From G965250275 sp965250275 (GTDB taxonomy: Bacteria; Pseudomonadota; Alphaproteobacteria; Rhodobacterales; Rhodobacteraceae): a DNA stretch of 64,000 nt. Below the pieces are notes generated by a model. That model had not been told where the DNA came from, ran no database searches, and saw nothing but the letters and a program-made list of their open reading frames with translations. Location of the stretch: NCBI GenBank assembly GCA_965250275.1, contig OZ252297.1, positions 1,984,001 to 2,048,000 on the forward strand, given 5' to 3'. Made by a program: the position numbers and the translations under genes. Shown one piece after another: positions 43,990-51,824 of the stretch (its first letter is position 1; every line of letters starts with the position of its first letter).

Positions 43990-44898
43990 ATGACCGTACC
44001 TGCCTCAATTGATGCCGTCCAAGCCATGCTGACCGAGCAGGGCTATGTTTGTGGGCGGGCGCTGGCCACGGTCGTGTTCTTGTCGTTGAAGCTGGGCCGT
44101 CCCCTGTTCCTGGAAGGAGAGGCCGGCGTGGGCAAGACCGAGATCGCGAAGGCGCTTGCCACAGGTCTGGGCCGCCGGTTGATCCGCTTACAGTGTTATG
44201 AAGGGCTCGACGCGTCCTCTGCTGTCTACGAATGGAACTTCCCCGCACAGATGGTGGCCATTCGGACCGCCGAAGCTGCCGGTGCGGCAGATCGCGATGC
44301 GCTTCAGACTGAACTGTTCAGCGATGACTATCTGGTTGAGCGGCCATTGCTGCAGGCCATGCGCCCCGATGCCAACGGCGCGCCCGTTCTGTTGATTGAC
44401 GAGCTTGACCGAACGGACGAGCCTTTCGAGGCGTTTCTGCTCGAAGCGCTCAGCGATTTTCAGGTGACGATACCGGAGCTTGGCACCGTCGCAGCACCAG
44501 AGCCGCCGATTGTGATCGTGACCTCGAACCGAACACGCGAGGTACACGACGCACTGAAGCGCCGCTGTCTCTACCATTGGGTCGACTATCCCGATTTCGA
44601 GCGCGAGGTGGAGATCCTCCATACGCGCGCGCCTGATGCTGCTGACTCCTTAAGCCGCGAGATCGTGGCATTCGTTCAGGCTTTGCGGACCGAAGACTTG
44701 TTCAAGAAACCGGGCGTCGCCGAAACCATAGACTGGGCCAAGTGCCTGCTGGCGCTCGATATTATCAATCTCAGCCCGGAAGTCATCTCGGACACACTGG
44801 GGGCGATCCTGAAGTACCAGGACGACATTCAGAAACTGCAAGGCTCCGAAGCCAAGCGCATTCTGGATGAAGCCAAAGCCGGATTAAACGCCGCATGA
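43990..44898 (+). CDS. coxD: MoxR/CoxD-type AAA+ ATPase
   Basis: AAA+ chaperone of the MoxR class that, as CoxD, helps mature the active site of CO dehydrogenase-type molybdenum enzymes. From the ATG at 43990 (AAGGAG eight bases before) it has 302 residues. Walker A EGEAGVGKTE has K49, Walker B is VLLIDELDRTDEPFEAFLLE, sensor 1 is IVIVTSNRTREVHDALKRRC. It works with a VWA partner, which is encoded two genes downstream. The next gene overlaps by four bases. Confidence 0.87.
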   Translation: MTVPASIDAVQAMLTEQGYVCGRALATVVFLSLKLGRPLFLEGEAGVGKTEIAKALATGLGRRLIRLQCYEGLDASSAVYEWNFPAQMVAIRTAEAAGAADRDALQTELFSDDYLVERPLLQAMRPDANGAPVLLIDELDRTDEPFEAFLLEALSDFQVTIPELGTVAAPEPPIVIVTSNRTREVHDALKRRCLYHWVDYPDFEREVEILHTRAPDAADSLSREIVAFVQALRTEDLFKKPGVAETIDWAKCLLALDIINLSPEVISDTLGAILKYQDDIQKLQGSEAKRILDEAKAGLNAA

Positions 44899-45449
44899 GG
44901 CCAGTGCCGCTCGTCATCCATATCTGCGGCTGGCCAGGATCGGGCAAACAGGCGATAGGGACGGCTTTGGCATACCGCATCGGTGGGCGGCTAATCGACA
45001 ATCACCTAATGATCGACCCGGCAAGCGCGATTTATGATCGCGGCGACTCCGGGCACTCGCACCTGCGCGCCCAAGTACGGGAAGCTGTTTTTGAACATGC
45101 ATTGAAATTGTCTTTAGGCGTCCCGATCATTTTCACCAACGCACTTGCTGACACTCCGGCGGACCACGGTCTTTATGCGCCCTTTGACGCGTTTGCTCAG
45201 CAACGTGGTGCACGCTTGCTGGCGGTCACATTGGTGATCTCCGAAGAAGAGAATGTGAAGCGATTGCTGGATTCCGGTCGGATCGGCCGCAGCAAGTTGA
45301 TGGATCGGGATGTGTTGCTGTCCCATCGTGCCGAGTTGGAATTGCTGAGGCCGGAGGGCGCAATTGACGTGTGTGTGGACGGTCTGACTGCCGAGCAAGC
45401 CGCGGATCAAATTGCCGTCCTTTGCGGCAATGAGGTTGCGCATGGTTGA
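44895..45449 (+). CDS. P-loop nucleotide-binding protein with atypical Walker A, unknown role
   Basis: A 184-residue protein inserted between the coxD- and coxE-like genes. IHICGWPGSGKQAIGTALAY (K18) has the kinase-type P-loop, but the residue after Lys is Gln, where Ser or Thr normally binds magnesium. LLSHRAELELLRPEGAID and a LAVTLVISEEENVKRLL segment suggest the shikimate/chloramphenicol kinase-like fold. It overlaps coxD (ATGA) and coxE, so it is clearly part of the operon. It might be a kinase with altered metal use or a binding protein. The function is not established. Confidence 0.7.
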   Translation: MRPVPLVIHICGWPGSGKQAIGTALAYRIGGRLIDNHLMIDPASAIYDRGDSGHSHLRAQVREAVFEHALKLSLGVPIIFTNALADTPADHGLYAPFDAFAQQRGARLLAVTLVISEEENVKRLLDSGRIGRSKLMDRDVLLSHRAELELLRPEGAIDVCVDGLTAEQAADQIAVLCGNEVAHG

Positions 45450-46704
45450 ACAGATTCCGCTCGAGATCCCCGACGATCCGAAGCTTGCACAGAACATCAT
45501 CCATTTCGCACGTGCGCTGCGCAAAGCCGGGCTGCCCATCGGATCGGGGCGGGTCATTGATGCGATCCGCGCGGTCGAGGCCGCGGGCTTCACCGAGAAG
45601 GTCGACTTTTACTGGACGCTGCATGCCTGCTTTGTGAACCGGCCCGAGCACCGGGAGGTTTTTGCGCAGGTCTTTCGCCTTTACTGGCGCGACCCGCGGT
45701 ATCTGGAACACATGATGTCTTACATGATCCCGGCGGTGCGGGGTGTGCAAGAGGAACGGGTCGCCAAATCGGCTGAAAAGCGTGCGGCGGAGGCCTTGCT
45801 GGACGGCGTCAACCGTGACGCGCCAGAGCCACAAGGCGACGACGATGACGGTGAAACGGCTATCGAAGTTGATGCGTCCATGACGATGTCCGCCGAAGAA
45901 AAGCTGCGGACATTGGACTTCGAACAGATGAGCACCGAAGAGGTGGCTGCGGCCAAGCGGATGCTCTCGCGATTGAGTTTGCCGGTCAAACCCATCGCGT
46001 CCCGCCGGGGGCAGGCCAGCGCTCTCGGCCACCGGATCGACCGCGGTCGCACGCTGCGGGCCGCCATGCGGCAGGGTGGTGATCTGAACGAGATCGCCCG
46101 CCTGAAGCCGCGACCGCGCTGGCCGAATCTCGTGGTGCTGTGCGACATTTCCGGGTCGATGAGCCAGTACAGCCGGATCATCCTGCACTTTCTGCACGCC
46201 GTGTCGAATGCCAAAGGGGCCGGGTGGGCCCGCGTGCACGCCTTCACCTTCGGCACGCGCCTGACCAACATCACGCGCCATCTGGCGCAGCGCGACGTCG
46301 ACACCGCGCTGGCAGCTGCGGGAGCCGAGGCGCAGGATTGGGAAGGGGGGACCCGGATTGGCGAATGTCTGCACGCCTTCAACCGGGACTGGTCGCGCCG
46401 GGTCATGGGGCAGGGTGCGGTGGTCCTGTTGATCACCGATGGGTTGGATCGCGACGATCCGGCCGCATTGTCAAAAGAAATGGAACGCCTGCATTTGTCT
46501 GCGCGCCGCGTGATCTGGTTGAACCCTCTGCTGCGCTGGGAAGGCTTTGCCCCCCGTGCGCAGGGCATCGCGGCGATGTTGCCGCATGTCGACAGTTTCC
46601 GCGCGGGTCATTCGGTTGCTTCGCTGGAAGACCTTGCAGCGGTGATCTCGCGTCCCGACGACGTTGGAGAGAAGTCGCGCCTCCTACAGGTTCTGGCCAG
46701 CTGA
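45442..46704 (+). CDS. coxE: CoxE-type VWA protein
   Basis: Von Willebrand A partner of the MoxR ATPase, in CO dehydrogenase systems needed to mature the active site. From the ATG at 45442 (TGAGG six bases before) it has 420 residues; ATGs at 45412 and 45430 would enlarge the overlap with the upstream gene. The N-terminal half (IIHFARALRKAGLPIGSGRV) is the CoxE domain. The VWA MIDAS motif is CDISGSMSQY, with LLITDGLDRDD following. It overlaps the P-loop gene by eight bases. Confidence 0.87.
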   Translation: MVEQIPLEIPDDPKLAQNIIHFARALRKAGLPIGSGRVIDAIRAVEAAGFTEKVDFYWTLHACFVNRPEHREVFAQVFRLYWRDPRYLEHMMSYMIPAVRGVQEERVAKSAEKRAAEALLDGVNRDAPEPQGDDDDGETAIEVDASMTMSAEEKLRTLDFEQMSTEEVAAAKRMLSRLSLPVKPIASRRGQASALGHRIDRGRTLRAAMRQGGDLNEIARLKPRPRWPNLVVLCDISGSMSQYSRIILHFLHAVSNAKGAGWARVHAFTFGTRLTNITRHLAQRDVDTALAAAGAEAQDWEGGTRIGECLHAFNRDWSRRVMGQGAVVLLITDGLDRDDPAALSKEMERLHLSARRVIWLNPLLRWEGFAPRAQGIAAMLPHVDSFRAGHSVASLEDLAAVISRPDDVGEKSRLLQVLAS

Positions 46705-46723
46705 AACGCGACCTCAATTGGGT

Positions 46724-46737
46724 TTGATCTAAATCAT
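46724..46737 (+). promoter_or_regulatory. FNR-like box upstream of the YeeE/YedE genes
   Basis: TTGATCTAAATCAT at 46724-46737 matches TTGAT-N4-ATCAA at all but the last base. It lies 61 bases before the YeeE-like ATG. A possible TATTCT -10 at 46760-46765 would put its centre about 41 bases upstream of transcription, the class II activation position of FNR. It overlaps the first sulfide-type site by two bases. Confidence 0.5.
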
Positions 46738-46751
46738 TCCAAAAACGGAAT
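46736..46751 (+). promoter_or_regulatory. ATTC-N8-GAAT site 1, SqrR/BigR-type operator
   Basis: ATTC at 46736-46739 and GAAT at 46748-46751 are separated by exactly eight bases. This matches the SqrR (sulfide-responsive ArsR-family repressor) binding consensus reported for Rhodobacter. A second copy with nearly the same centre lies 25 bases downstream. No SqrR/BigR gene is seen in the window. Confidence 0.6.
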
Positions 46752-46760
46752 GTGGTTTGT

Positions 46761-46776
46761 ATTCTGAAAACGGAAT
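46761..46776 (+). promoter_or_regulatory. ATTC-N8-GAAT site 2, SqrR/BigR-type operator
   Basis: ATTC at 46761-46764 and GAAT at 46773-46776 with an 8-base spacer that shares AAAACG with site 1. Centre-to-centre distance to site 1 is 25 bases. It lies over the expected transcription start, 21 bases before the ATG at 46798, where a repressor would block initiation. Confidence 0.6.
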
Positions 46777-46797
46777 ATGAAATTGGAGGCGAAACCC

Positions 46798-47349
46798 ATG
46801 TCTTTGGACTGGAAGTTAGGGGGCATTCTGCTGGGCCTTGTGTTCTTTGCAGCAGTGGCGCTGGTCAAACCGATTGGCGTGTCGACACAATTTGTCATTC
46901 TGGATGGGCTCATTGCGGATGCAGTGAACCCTGCGCTGGTGACACAAACCGACGAGGGCTGGACATCGTCCAATGCCTATCTGGCAAAGTCGAACGGCAA
47001 ATACGCCAAAGCCATCGCAAACCCGCTGAACTACAGCTTTGTCTTTGTGTTCGCGATGGCGCTTGGCGGCTTTGCATCGGCCCGCTTGCGGGGCGGGATT
47101 GGCAGAGAGGAGCGTATGCTGCCTGCTTTATGGCGCGCAAATCATGGTGCGACGCCATGGGCACGCTATGCCGTCGCTTTTCTGGGCGGGTTCATCGTTC
47201 TCTACGGCGCGCGTCTGGCCGGTGGATGCACGTCGGGTCACATGATGTCGGGCATGATGCAAACGGCAGTCAGTGGGTACATCTTCGCCGCGGGCGCCTT
47301 TGCCGCCGCGATCCCGGTGTCGCTCATGCTTTACGCGAAGGAGGGATAA
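46798..47349 (+). CDS. YeeE/YedE (PmpA-like) sulfur-compound transporter half
   Basis: Membrane protein of the YeeE/YedE family, which imports thiosulfate or other reduced sulfur. From the ATG at 46798, 9 bases after GGAGG, it has 183 residues with about four helices. The family cysteine motif is GARLAGGCTSGHMMSGMM. The ATG at 46777 overlaps operator site 2 and lacks a ribosome-binding site. Its partner starts three bases downstream. The pair corresponds to the PmpA/PmpB arrangement known from BigR-controlled operons. Confidence 0.87.
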   Translation: MSLDWKLGGILLGLVFFAAVALVKPIGVSTQFVILDGLIADAVNPALVTQTDEGWTSSNAYLAKSNGKYAKAIANPLNYSFVFVFAMALGGFASARLRGGIGREERMLPALWRANHGATPWARYAVAFLGGFIVLYGARLAGGCTSGHMMSGMMQTAVSGYIFAAGAFAAAIPVSLMLYAKEG

Positions 47350-47352
47350 GCC

Positions 47353-47943
47353 ATGATGTCTGTTCTTTTGGCACTGATCATCGGAGCTGCGTTTGGGGCC
47401 GTCCTGGACCGCGTCGGGGCATCCAACCCATCGGTGATCGGACGCATGTTGCGACTGTCCGACCTGCGTCTGGCCAAAGCCATCCTGCTCGCAATCGGCA
47501 CAGGATCCATCCTGATGTTTGCGGGGCAGATGGTTGGGCTTGTGGATGTGGGCCACATGTCCGTGAAAACCGCCTACCTCGGGGTCCTGATCGGAGGGCT
47601 CATGCTGGGGGCCGGCTGGGCGCTGGCGGGGTATTGTCCCGGCACCGGCGTGGTGGCTGCTGCTGCTGGACGGCGCGACGCCCTTGTGTTCCTGGCCGGT
47701 GGTTTGCTGGGCGCAGCCGCCTATATGGTGACCTATCCTGCATGGAAAGGGTTGGGTGTGCTGGGTCCAATCCTGGGCGGCAAGACCACGCTGGGTGCCG
47801 TGCCGGGGGCGGACTACAATGCGCTCTCCCAACTGCCGGGGGACTGGGTTGGTCTGGCGCTGGGCGCCGTGTTCGTCATCGTGGCGTTTGTTTTGCCCGA
47901 TCGGCTGATTGGCGCCAAGGCGCAGGTGCAGCCCGCCGAATGA
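47353..47943 (+). CDS. YeeE/YedE (PmpB-like, DUF6691) sulfur-compound transporter half
   Basis: Second half of the split transporter, 196 residues with about five helices. The conserved motif is WALAGYCPGTGVVAAAAG, with its Cys complementary to the one in the upstream protein. GAALVGAILDR-like opening is replaced by IGAAFGAVLDRVG. A second ATG directly follows the first, so the start may be 47356. Three hairpins follow before xdhC, so the operon probably ends here. Confidence 0.87.
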   Translation: MMSVLLALIIGAAFGAVLDRVGASNPSVIGRMLRLSDLRLAKAILLAIGTGSILMFAGQMVGLVDVGHMSVKTAYLGVLIGGLMLGAGWALAGYCPGTGVVAAAAGRRDALVFLAGGLLGAAAYMVTYPAWKGLGVLGPILGGKTTLGAVPGADYNALSQLPGDWVGLALGAVFVIVAFVLPDRLIGAKAQVQPAE

Positions 47944-47951
47944 CCTAACCT

Positions 47952-47984
47952 GGACGGAGGGAAGGCAGTGTTTGCCCTCCGTCC
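47952..47984 (+). terminator. Long hairpin downstream of the YeeE/YedE pair
   Basis: GGACGGAGGG (47952-47961) and CCCTCCGTCC (47975-47984) form a perfect 10-bp stem with a 13-base loop, starting eight bases after the stop codon. No T-run follows. It may end or stabilise the transcript. Confidence 0.5.
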
Positions 47985-48000
47985 CTACATCGAGATTGGA

Positions 48001-48020
48001 CGCGGCCGTTGGGCCGCGTT
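48001..48020 (+). terminator. GC hairpin upstream of xdhC
   Basis: CGCGGCC (48001-48007) and GGCCGCG (48012-48018) form a 7-bp stem with a GTTG loop, followed by TTCTT. It is the second of three hairpins between the YeeE/YedE pair and xdhC. Confidence 0.5.
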
Positions 48021-48038
48021 CTTGCATTGAGCAATTCG

Positions 48039-48070
48039 CTTGCGTTTTCTTCGCGAAAGCGCAAGATTTT
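48039..48070 (+). terminator. Hairpin with T-run 28 bases upstream of xdhC
   Basis: CTTGCGTTTTC (48039-48049) pairs with GAAAGCGCAAG (48055-48065) through one G-U pair, with a TTCGC loop, and is followed by ATTTT. It resembles an intrinsic terminator. Because it lies so close to the xdhC start it could also be an attenuator. Confidence 0.5.
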
Positions 48071-48097
48071 CGGCTCAGCCTGAATGGGAGAAGCCCG

Positions 48098-49069
48098 ATG
48101 GAGCGCTTTGACAAAAGCCCGGAAACGGCCCTCGACTGGCACCGGGAGGGCGTCGGTGCCGCCCTCGCCACCGTGGTCGAAACCTGGGGCAGTGCGCCAC
48201 GCCGCGTCGGCGCGCAGCTTGCCATTGGAGGGGACGGCCGGATCGAGGGATCGGTGTCCGGTGGATGCGTCGAAGGCGCGGTGATCGTCGAAGCGATGGA
48301 GGCGATGGAGGACGGCGCGCATCGGCTTTTGGAGTTTGGTGTCAGCGATGAGGATGCCTTTGCCGTGGGCCTCGCATGTGGCGGTACAATCCGGGTGTTG
48401 GTTGAACCTGTCGGAACCGCATTGCCCGAGGCGGTACTGACCGATCTCGTTGAAAAACGCGCAAGCCGTGATGGCGTAGCGTACGAGGTCAATCTGGACT
48501 CCGGCGCGCGGCGTCTGGTGGAAGATGGGTACAAGGATCGGATGCGCATGGACCGCTCCGGGCTCGAGGAAGACGGCCAGACATTTGTCGCGGTGCACAA
48601 TCCCCCCCTGCGTTTGATCGTGGTGGGCGCGGTCCATATCGCCCAGGCCTTGGTGCCAATGGCCCGCATCGCCGGGTATGATCCGGTTCTGATTGATCCG
48701 CGCGATGCATTCGGGTCAGAAGCGCGGTTTCCTGGCGAGACGGTCCTGCAGGACTGGCCGGATGAGGCGGTCGCGTCCCTTGGATTGGACGCGCGCACCG
48801 CCCTGGTTCTTCTGACCCACGACCCCAAGCTGGATGACCCCGCGCTGGAGGCGGCGTTGGGCGCTTCGTGCTTTTACATCGGCGCGCTGGGATCGACGCG
48901 CACCCATGCCAAGCGGGTGGAGCGCATGAAGGCGGCCGGGTTTGACGACGCGCAGATTGCGCGCATTCACGGACCAATCGGGCTCGATCTGGGGGCGGCC
49001 GGTCCGGCCGAGATCGCCGTTGCGATACTGGCCCAGATGACCGCTGTCCTGCGCGGCAAAGCAGCGTGA
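48098..49069 (+). CDS. XdhC/CoxI-family molybdenum cofactor chaperone
   Basis: Binds molybdenum cofactor and delivers it, after sulfuration, to xanthine-dehydrogenase-family enzymes. From the ATG at 48098 (GGGAG nearby) it has 323 residues. VETWGSAPRRVGAQL and SGSVSGGCVEGAV-type motifs form the N-terminal XdhC domain, LACGGTIRVLVEP continues it, and the C-terminal Rossmann domain runs from LRLIVVGAVHIAQAL to GALGSTRTHAKR. The stop overlaps the next start as GTGA. It is the probable chaperone for the CoxL encoded downstream. Confidence 0.87.
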   Translation: MERFDKSPETALDWHREGVGAALATVVETWGSAPRRVGAQLAIGGDGRIEGSVSGGCVEGAVIVEAMEAMEDGAHRLLEFGVSDEDAFAVGLACGGTIRVLVEPVGTALPEAVLTDLVEKRASRDGVAYEVNLDSGARRLVEDGYKDRMRMDRSGLEEDGQTFVAVHNPPLRLIVVGAVHIAQALVPMARIAGYDPVLIDPRDAFGSEARFPGETVLQDWPDEAVASLGLDARTALVLLTHDPKLDDPALEAALGASCFYIGALGSTRTHAKRVERMKAAGFDDAQIARIHGPIGLDLGAAGPAEIAVAILAQMTAVLRGKAA

Positions 49070-50076
49070 AGTTCGGGCGCGTTCCACTGCCACAGGCCGT
49101 CGGTGCGGTTCTGGCTCATTCCGTGCAGACAGACACCCAGAAGCTGCGGAAGGGACTGGTTCTGACCGAGTCCCACATTGCAGATATGGAGGCGTCAGGC
49201 CTGAACGATGTGGTGGTGGCGCGACTGGACGCCGGCGATCTGGACGAGAACGCCGCGGCGGCGCAGCTTGCGGCCGCGCTGGTTCCGGATCCCGAGGCCG
49301 CAGGCCTTAAGGTTACCGAACCGTTCACCGGTCGCGTCAACCTGATTGCCGAAGGGCCGGGCGTGGTTCTGCTGGATGTGGCGGCGCTGGAGCGGTTCAA
49401 CCTTGTCAATCCGATGATCACGATTGCGACTGTCCCGGCCTATCAACAGATGACGGCAGGCGGCATGGTCGCGACCATCAAGATCATTTCTTATGCGGTC
49501 GACGCGGAAGATGTGGCGCAGGCCAAGGCCGTTGCGCCGGATTCTTTGCGACTGGCCGCTCCCACTTTGAGCAGCGCGGGGCTGGTGATCACTGACATTC
49601 CGGGCGGCCCCAATAACGAAAAAGGCCAGCGCGCCATTGCAGATCGGGTTGAGGCGCTGGGGCTCGAGATGGCGGAGACACGGATTGTTCCCCATCAGGA
49701 AGACGCCTTAGCGCAGGCCGTGGCCGAATGCAGCGGCGATATCGTTCTGATCCTGACCGGGTCCGCAACATCCGATGTGGACGACGTTGCGCCCTCGGCA
49801 GTGCGGGCTGCGGGGGGACAGGTCGACCGGTTCGGAATGCCTGTGGACCCGGGCAACCTGCTCTTTCTCGGGCAACTCGATACGCGCCCGGTGATCGGAC
49901 TGCCCGGCTGCGCCCGGTCGCCAGCATTGAACGGGGCTGATTGGGTGCTGAGCCGCGTGGTCTGTGGTGTGGAAGTCTCCGCGCAGGATATCGCTGCCAT
50001 GGGCGTTGGCGGGTTGCTGAAGGAAATCCCGACCCGTCCGCAGCCCCGCGCCGGACGCTCCCGAACCCGCCGCTGA
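49066..50076 (+). CDS. Molybdopterin-binding (MoeA/MoCF-like) protein
   Basis: A 336-residue protein with a C-terminal MoCF/MogA-like domain: LVITDIPGGPNNEKGQRAIA begins it and VLILTGSATSDVDDVAP-type residues are the molybdopterin-phosphate loop. PVIGLPGCARSPALNGADWV follows as in CoxF-adjacent proteins. The N-terminal 150 residues resemble the MoeA-type domain III arrangement. The GTG start overlaps the xdhC stop, so the two are coupled and probably act on the same cofactor, perhaps for its cytidylylation or insertion. Confidence 0.82.
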   Translation: MKFGRVPLPQAVGAVLAHSVQTDTQKLRKGLVLTESHIADMEASGLNDVVVARLDAGDLDENAAAAQLAAALVPDPEAAGLKVTEPFTGRVNLIAEGPGVVLLDVAALERFNLVNPMITIATVPAYQQMTAGGMVATIKIISYAVDAEDVAQAKAVAPDSLRLAAPTLSSAGLVITDIPGGPNNEKGQRAIADRVEALGLEMAETRIVPHQEDALAQAVAECSGDIVLILTGSATSDVDDVAPSAVRAAGGQVDRFGMPVDPGNLLFLGQLDTRPVIGLPGCARSPALNGADWVLSRVVCGVEVSAQDIAAMGVGGLLKEIPTRPQPRAGRSRTRR

Positions 50077-50176
50077 CGCTGGCGCCTTCGGGCTCGCAAC
50101 AAAACACTTTGGAAAATCATCCTCTTGCCCGATGCTGTGCGGCATTTAAGGCCGTTTTGACGGTTTGGGGGGATTT

Positions 50177-51685
50177 ATGAAGCACTATGATTGGCTGGCG
50201 TATCACGCGCACACGAACCCGGAAGGCGCGTGCTGGACGGATCTGCACTCTTCGCGCGATTTCACATTTGCCGAAGCGGACGCGCGTAGCGCGCGCCTTG
50301 CGGCGGACCTTGCACGACACTGCAACGTGCGCAAAGGCGACAGGGTTGCGGTGCTGGCGATGAATTCGACGGACATGCTGGAAATCCATGCCGCATGCGG
50401 CAAGCTAGGCGCGATCTTTGTGCCGTTGAATTGGCGTCTGACCGCGCCGGAACTCGATTTTATGCTTTCCGACTGCGACCCTGCGGTTCTCATCTATGAC
50501 ACCGCAAATGCCGAGCAGGTCGGCAACCTGACGGTGTCAGTGCCAATTCAGATTGAAACAACCGGCGCCGGGACATCCAGTGCCTACGAGGACAGGATTG
50601 CCGGCAGTGATGGTGATTACCCCGTCGCTGAAATCGACCATGAGGATGTTTGGACCCTGTTCTATACCTCTGGCACGACCGGGCGCCCGAAAGGCGCGCC
50701 AAACACATTTGGTATGACCTTCATGAACGCGGTGAACCTGGCGCCTCCGTCTGAGATGACGCCGGCAAGCCGGGGACTGACCGTGCTGCCCTTGTTTCAC
50801 ACCGGTGGATTGAACTGTTACGCGCTGACCTTGCTGCACACTGGGGGGAGTTCGCTGATCATGCGGGCTTTCGAGCCGGGTCGTGCACTGGAACTGATCG
50901 ATGATGCGAGTGTGGGTCTGACACATTTCTTTGGGGTGCCGGCCATCTATTTGTTTATGAGCCAACATCCGGATTTCGACACCACGGATTTTTCGCGCAT
51001 CGTGCGATGCGGGATCGGTGGCGCCCCATCCCCTGTTCCGCTTGTAGAGACCTACCTGCAAAAGAACATCGCGCTGACCCAGGGGTTCGGGATGTCTGAG
51101 ACCAGCCCGGTGGTGGCCATCCAGCGGCCTGAGCACGCCATCGCGAAACCCGGAAGCGCCGGACGCTGCGCGCTGCATGCTGAACTCAAGATTGTGAAGG
51201 AAGACCTGACGGACGCGGCGACCGACGAACTCGGGGAGCTTTGGGTGCGTGGCCCGAACATCATGCCGGGCTACTGGAACCGGCCAGAGGCCAACAAAAC
51301 CGATTTTCTCGAGGGTTGGTTCCGGACAGGTGACGCCGCAAGACTCGACGAGGATGGCGATCTTTGGATCGTTGATCGCTGGAAAGACATGTACATCTCC
51401 GGGGGCGAAAACGTTTACCCGGCGGAGGTGGAGAGCGTGCTTTTTGCTCTGGAGGGGGTCGAAGATGTCGCGATCGTCGGCGTCGCCGACGAGCGGTGGG
51501 GCGAGGTTGGCGTTGCCTTTGTTGTGGCCGCCGGGACAGCGACGCTTGAGGAGTCAGACATCATAGGCTGGTGCCACGGCAAGCTGGCAAAGTTCAAAAT
51601 GCCCACTCGGGTGATCTTTATTGATGAACTGCCGCGAAACGCGACCGGGAAAATTCTCAAACGCGTTTTGAGGGAGCAAGTCTGA
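50177..51685 (+). CDS. Acyl-CoA synthetase (class I adenylate-forming enzyme)
   Basis: Activates a carboxylic acid to an acyl-CoA through an acyl-adenylate. From the ATG at 50177 it has 502 residues. FYTSGTTGRPKGAP is the AMP-binding P-loop, GFGMSETSPVV the A5 motif, EGWFRTGDAARLDEDGDLWI the hinge region and RNATGKILKRVLRE the C-terminal Lys. The substrate cannot be told; short to medium or aromatic acids fit. It lies between the cofactor genes and coxS, suggesting that the molybdoenzyme and the ligase share a pathway. Confidence 0.85.
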   Translation: MKHYDWLAYHAHTNPEGACWTDLHSSRDFTFAEADARSARLAADLARHCNVRKGDRVAVLAMNSTDMLEIHAACGKLGAIFVPLNWRLTAPELDFMLSDCDPAVLIYDTANAEQVGNLTVSVPIQIETTGAGTSSAYEDRIAGSDGDYPVAEIDHEDVWTLFYTSGTTGRPKGAPNTFGMTFMNAVNLAPPSEMTPASRGLTVLPLFHTGGLNCYALTLLHTGGSSLIMRAFEPGRALELIDDASVGLTHFFGVPAIYLFMSQHPDFDTTDFSRIVRCGIGGAPSPVPLVETYLQKNIALTQGFGMSETSPVVAIQRPEHAIAKPGSAGRCALHAELKIVKEDLTDAATDELGELWVRGPNIMPGYWNRPEANKTDFLEGWFRTGDAARLDEDGDLWIVDRWKDMYISGGENVYPAEVESVLFALEGVEDVAIVGVADERWGEVGVAFVVAAGTATLEESDIIGWCHGKLAKFKMPTRVIFIDELPRNATGKILKRVLREQV

Positions 51686-51824
51686 TCCCGCACTTCCCAA
51701 GGTTTTTGGCCCTATGCCGGGAATGCGGGTTTTCAAGCACTGAGCGCAAAAAGTTTAAGCTTCTCAATACCGACGGGCCATGATTAAATCCGCGCAACGA
51801 GAACAAGCAATTTGGGAGGATCTC

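Noticed and set aside
46752..47948. 398-codon open frame on the + strand in another phase
   Set aside because: It overlaps both YeeE/YedE genes, which have membrane helices, cysteine motifs and ribosome-binding sites; this frame is Arg/Cys/Gly-rich.
47128..48828. 566-codon open frame on the - strand
   Set aside because: Antisense to the YeeE/YedE pair and xdhC; very Ser/Arg/Pro-rich and without motifs, so a shadow frame.
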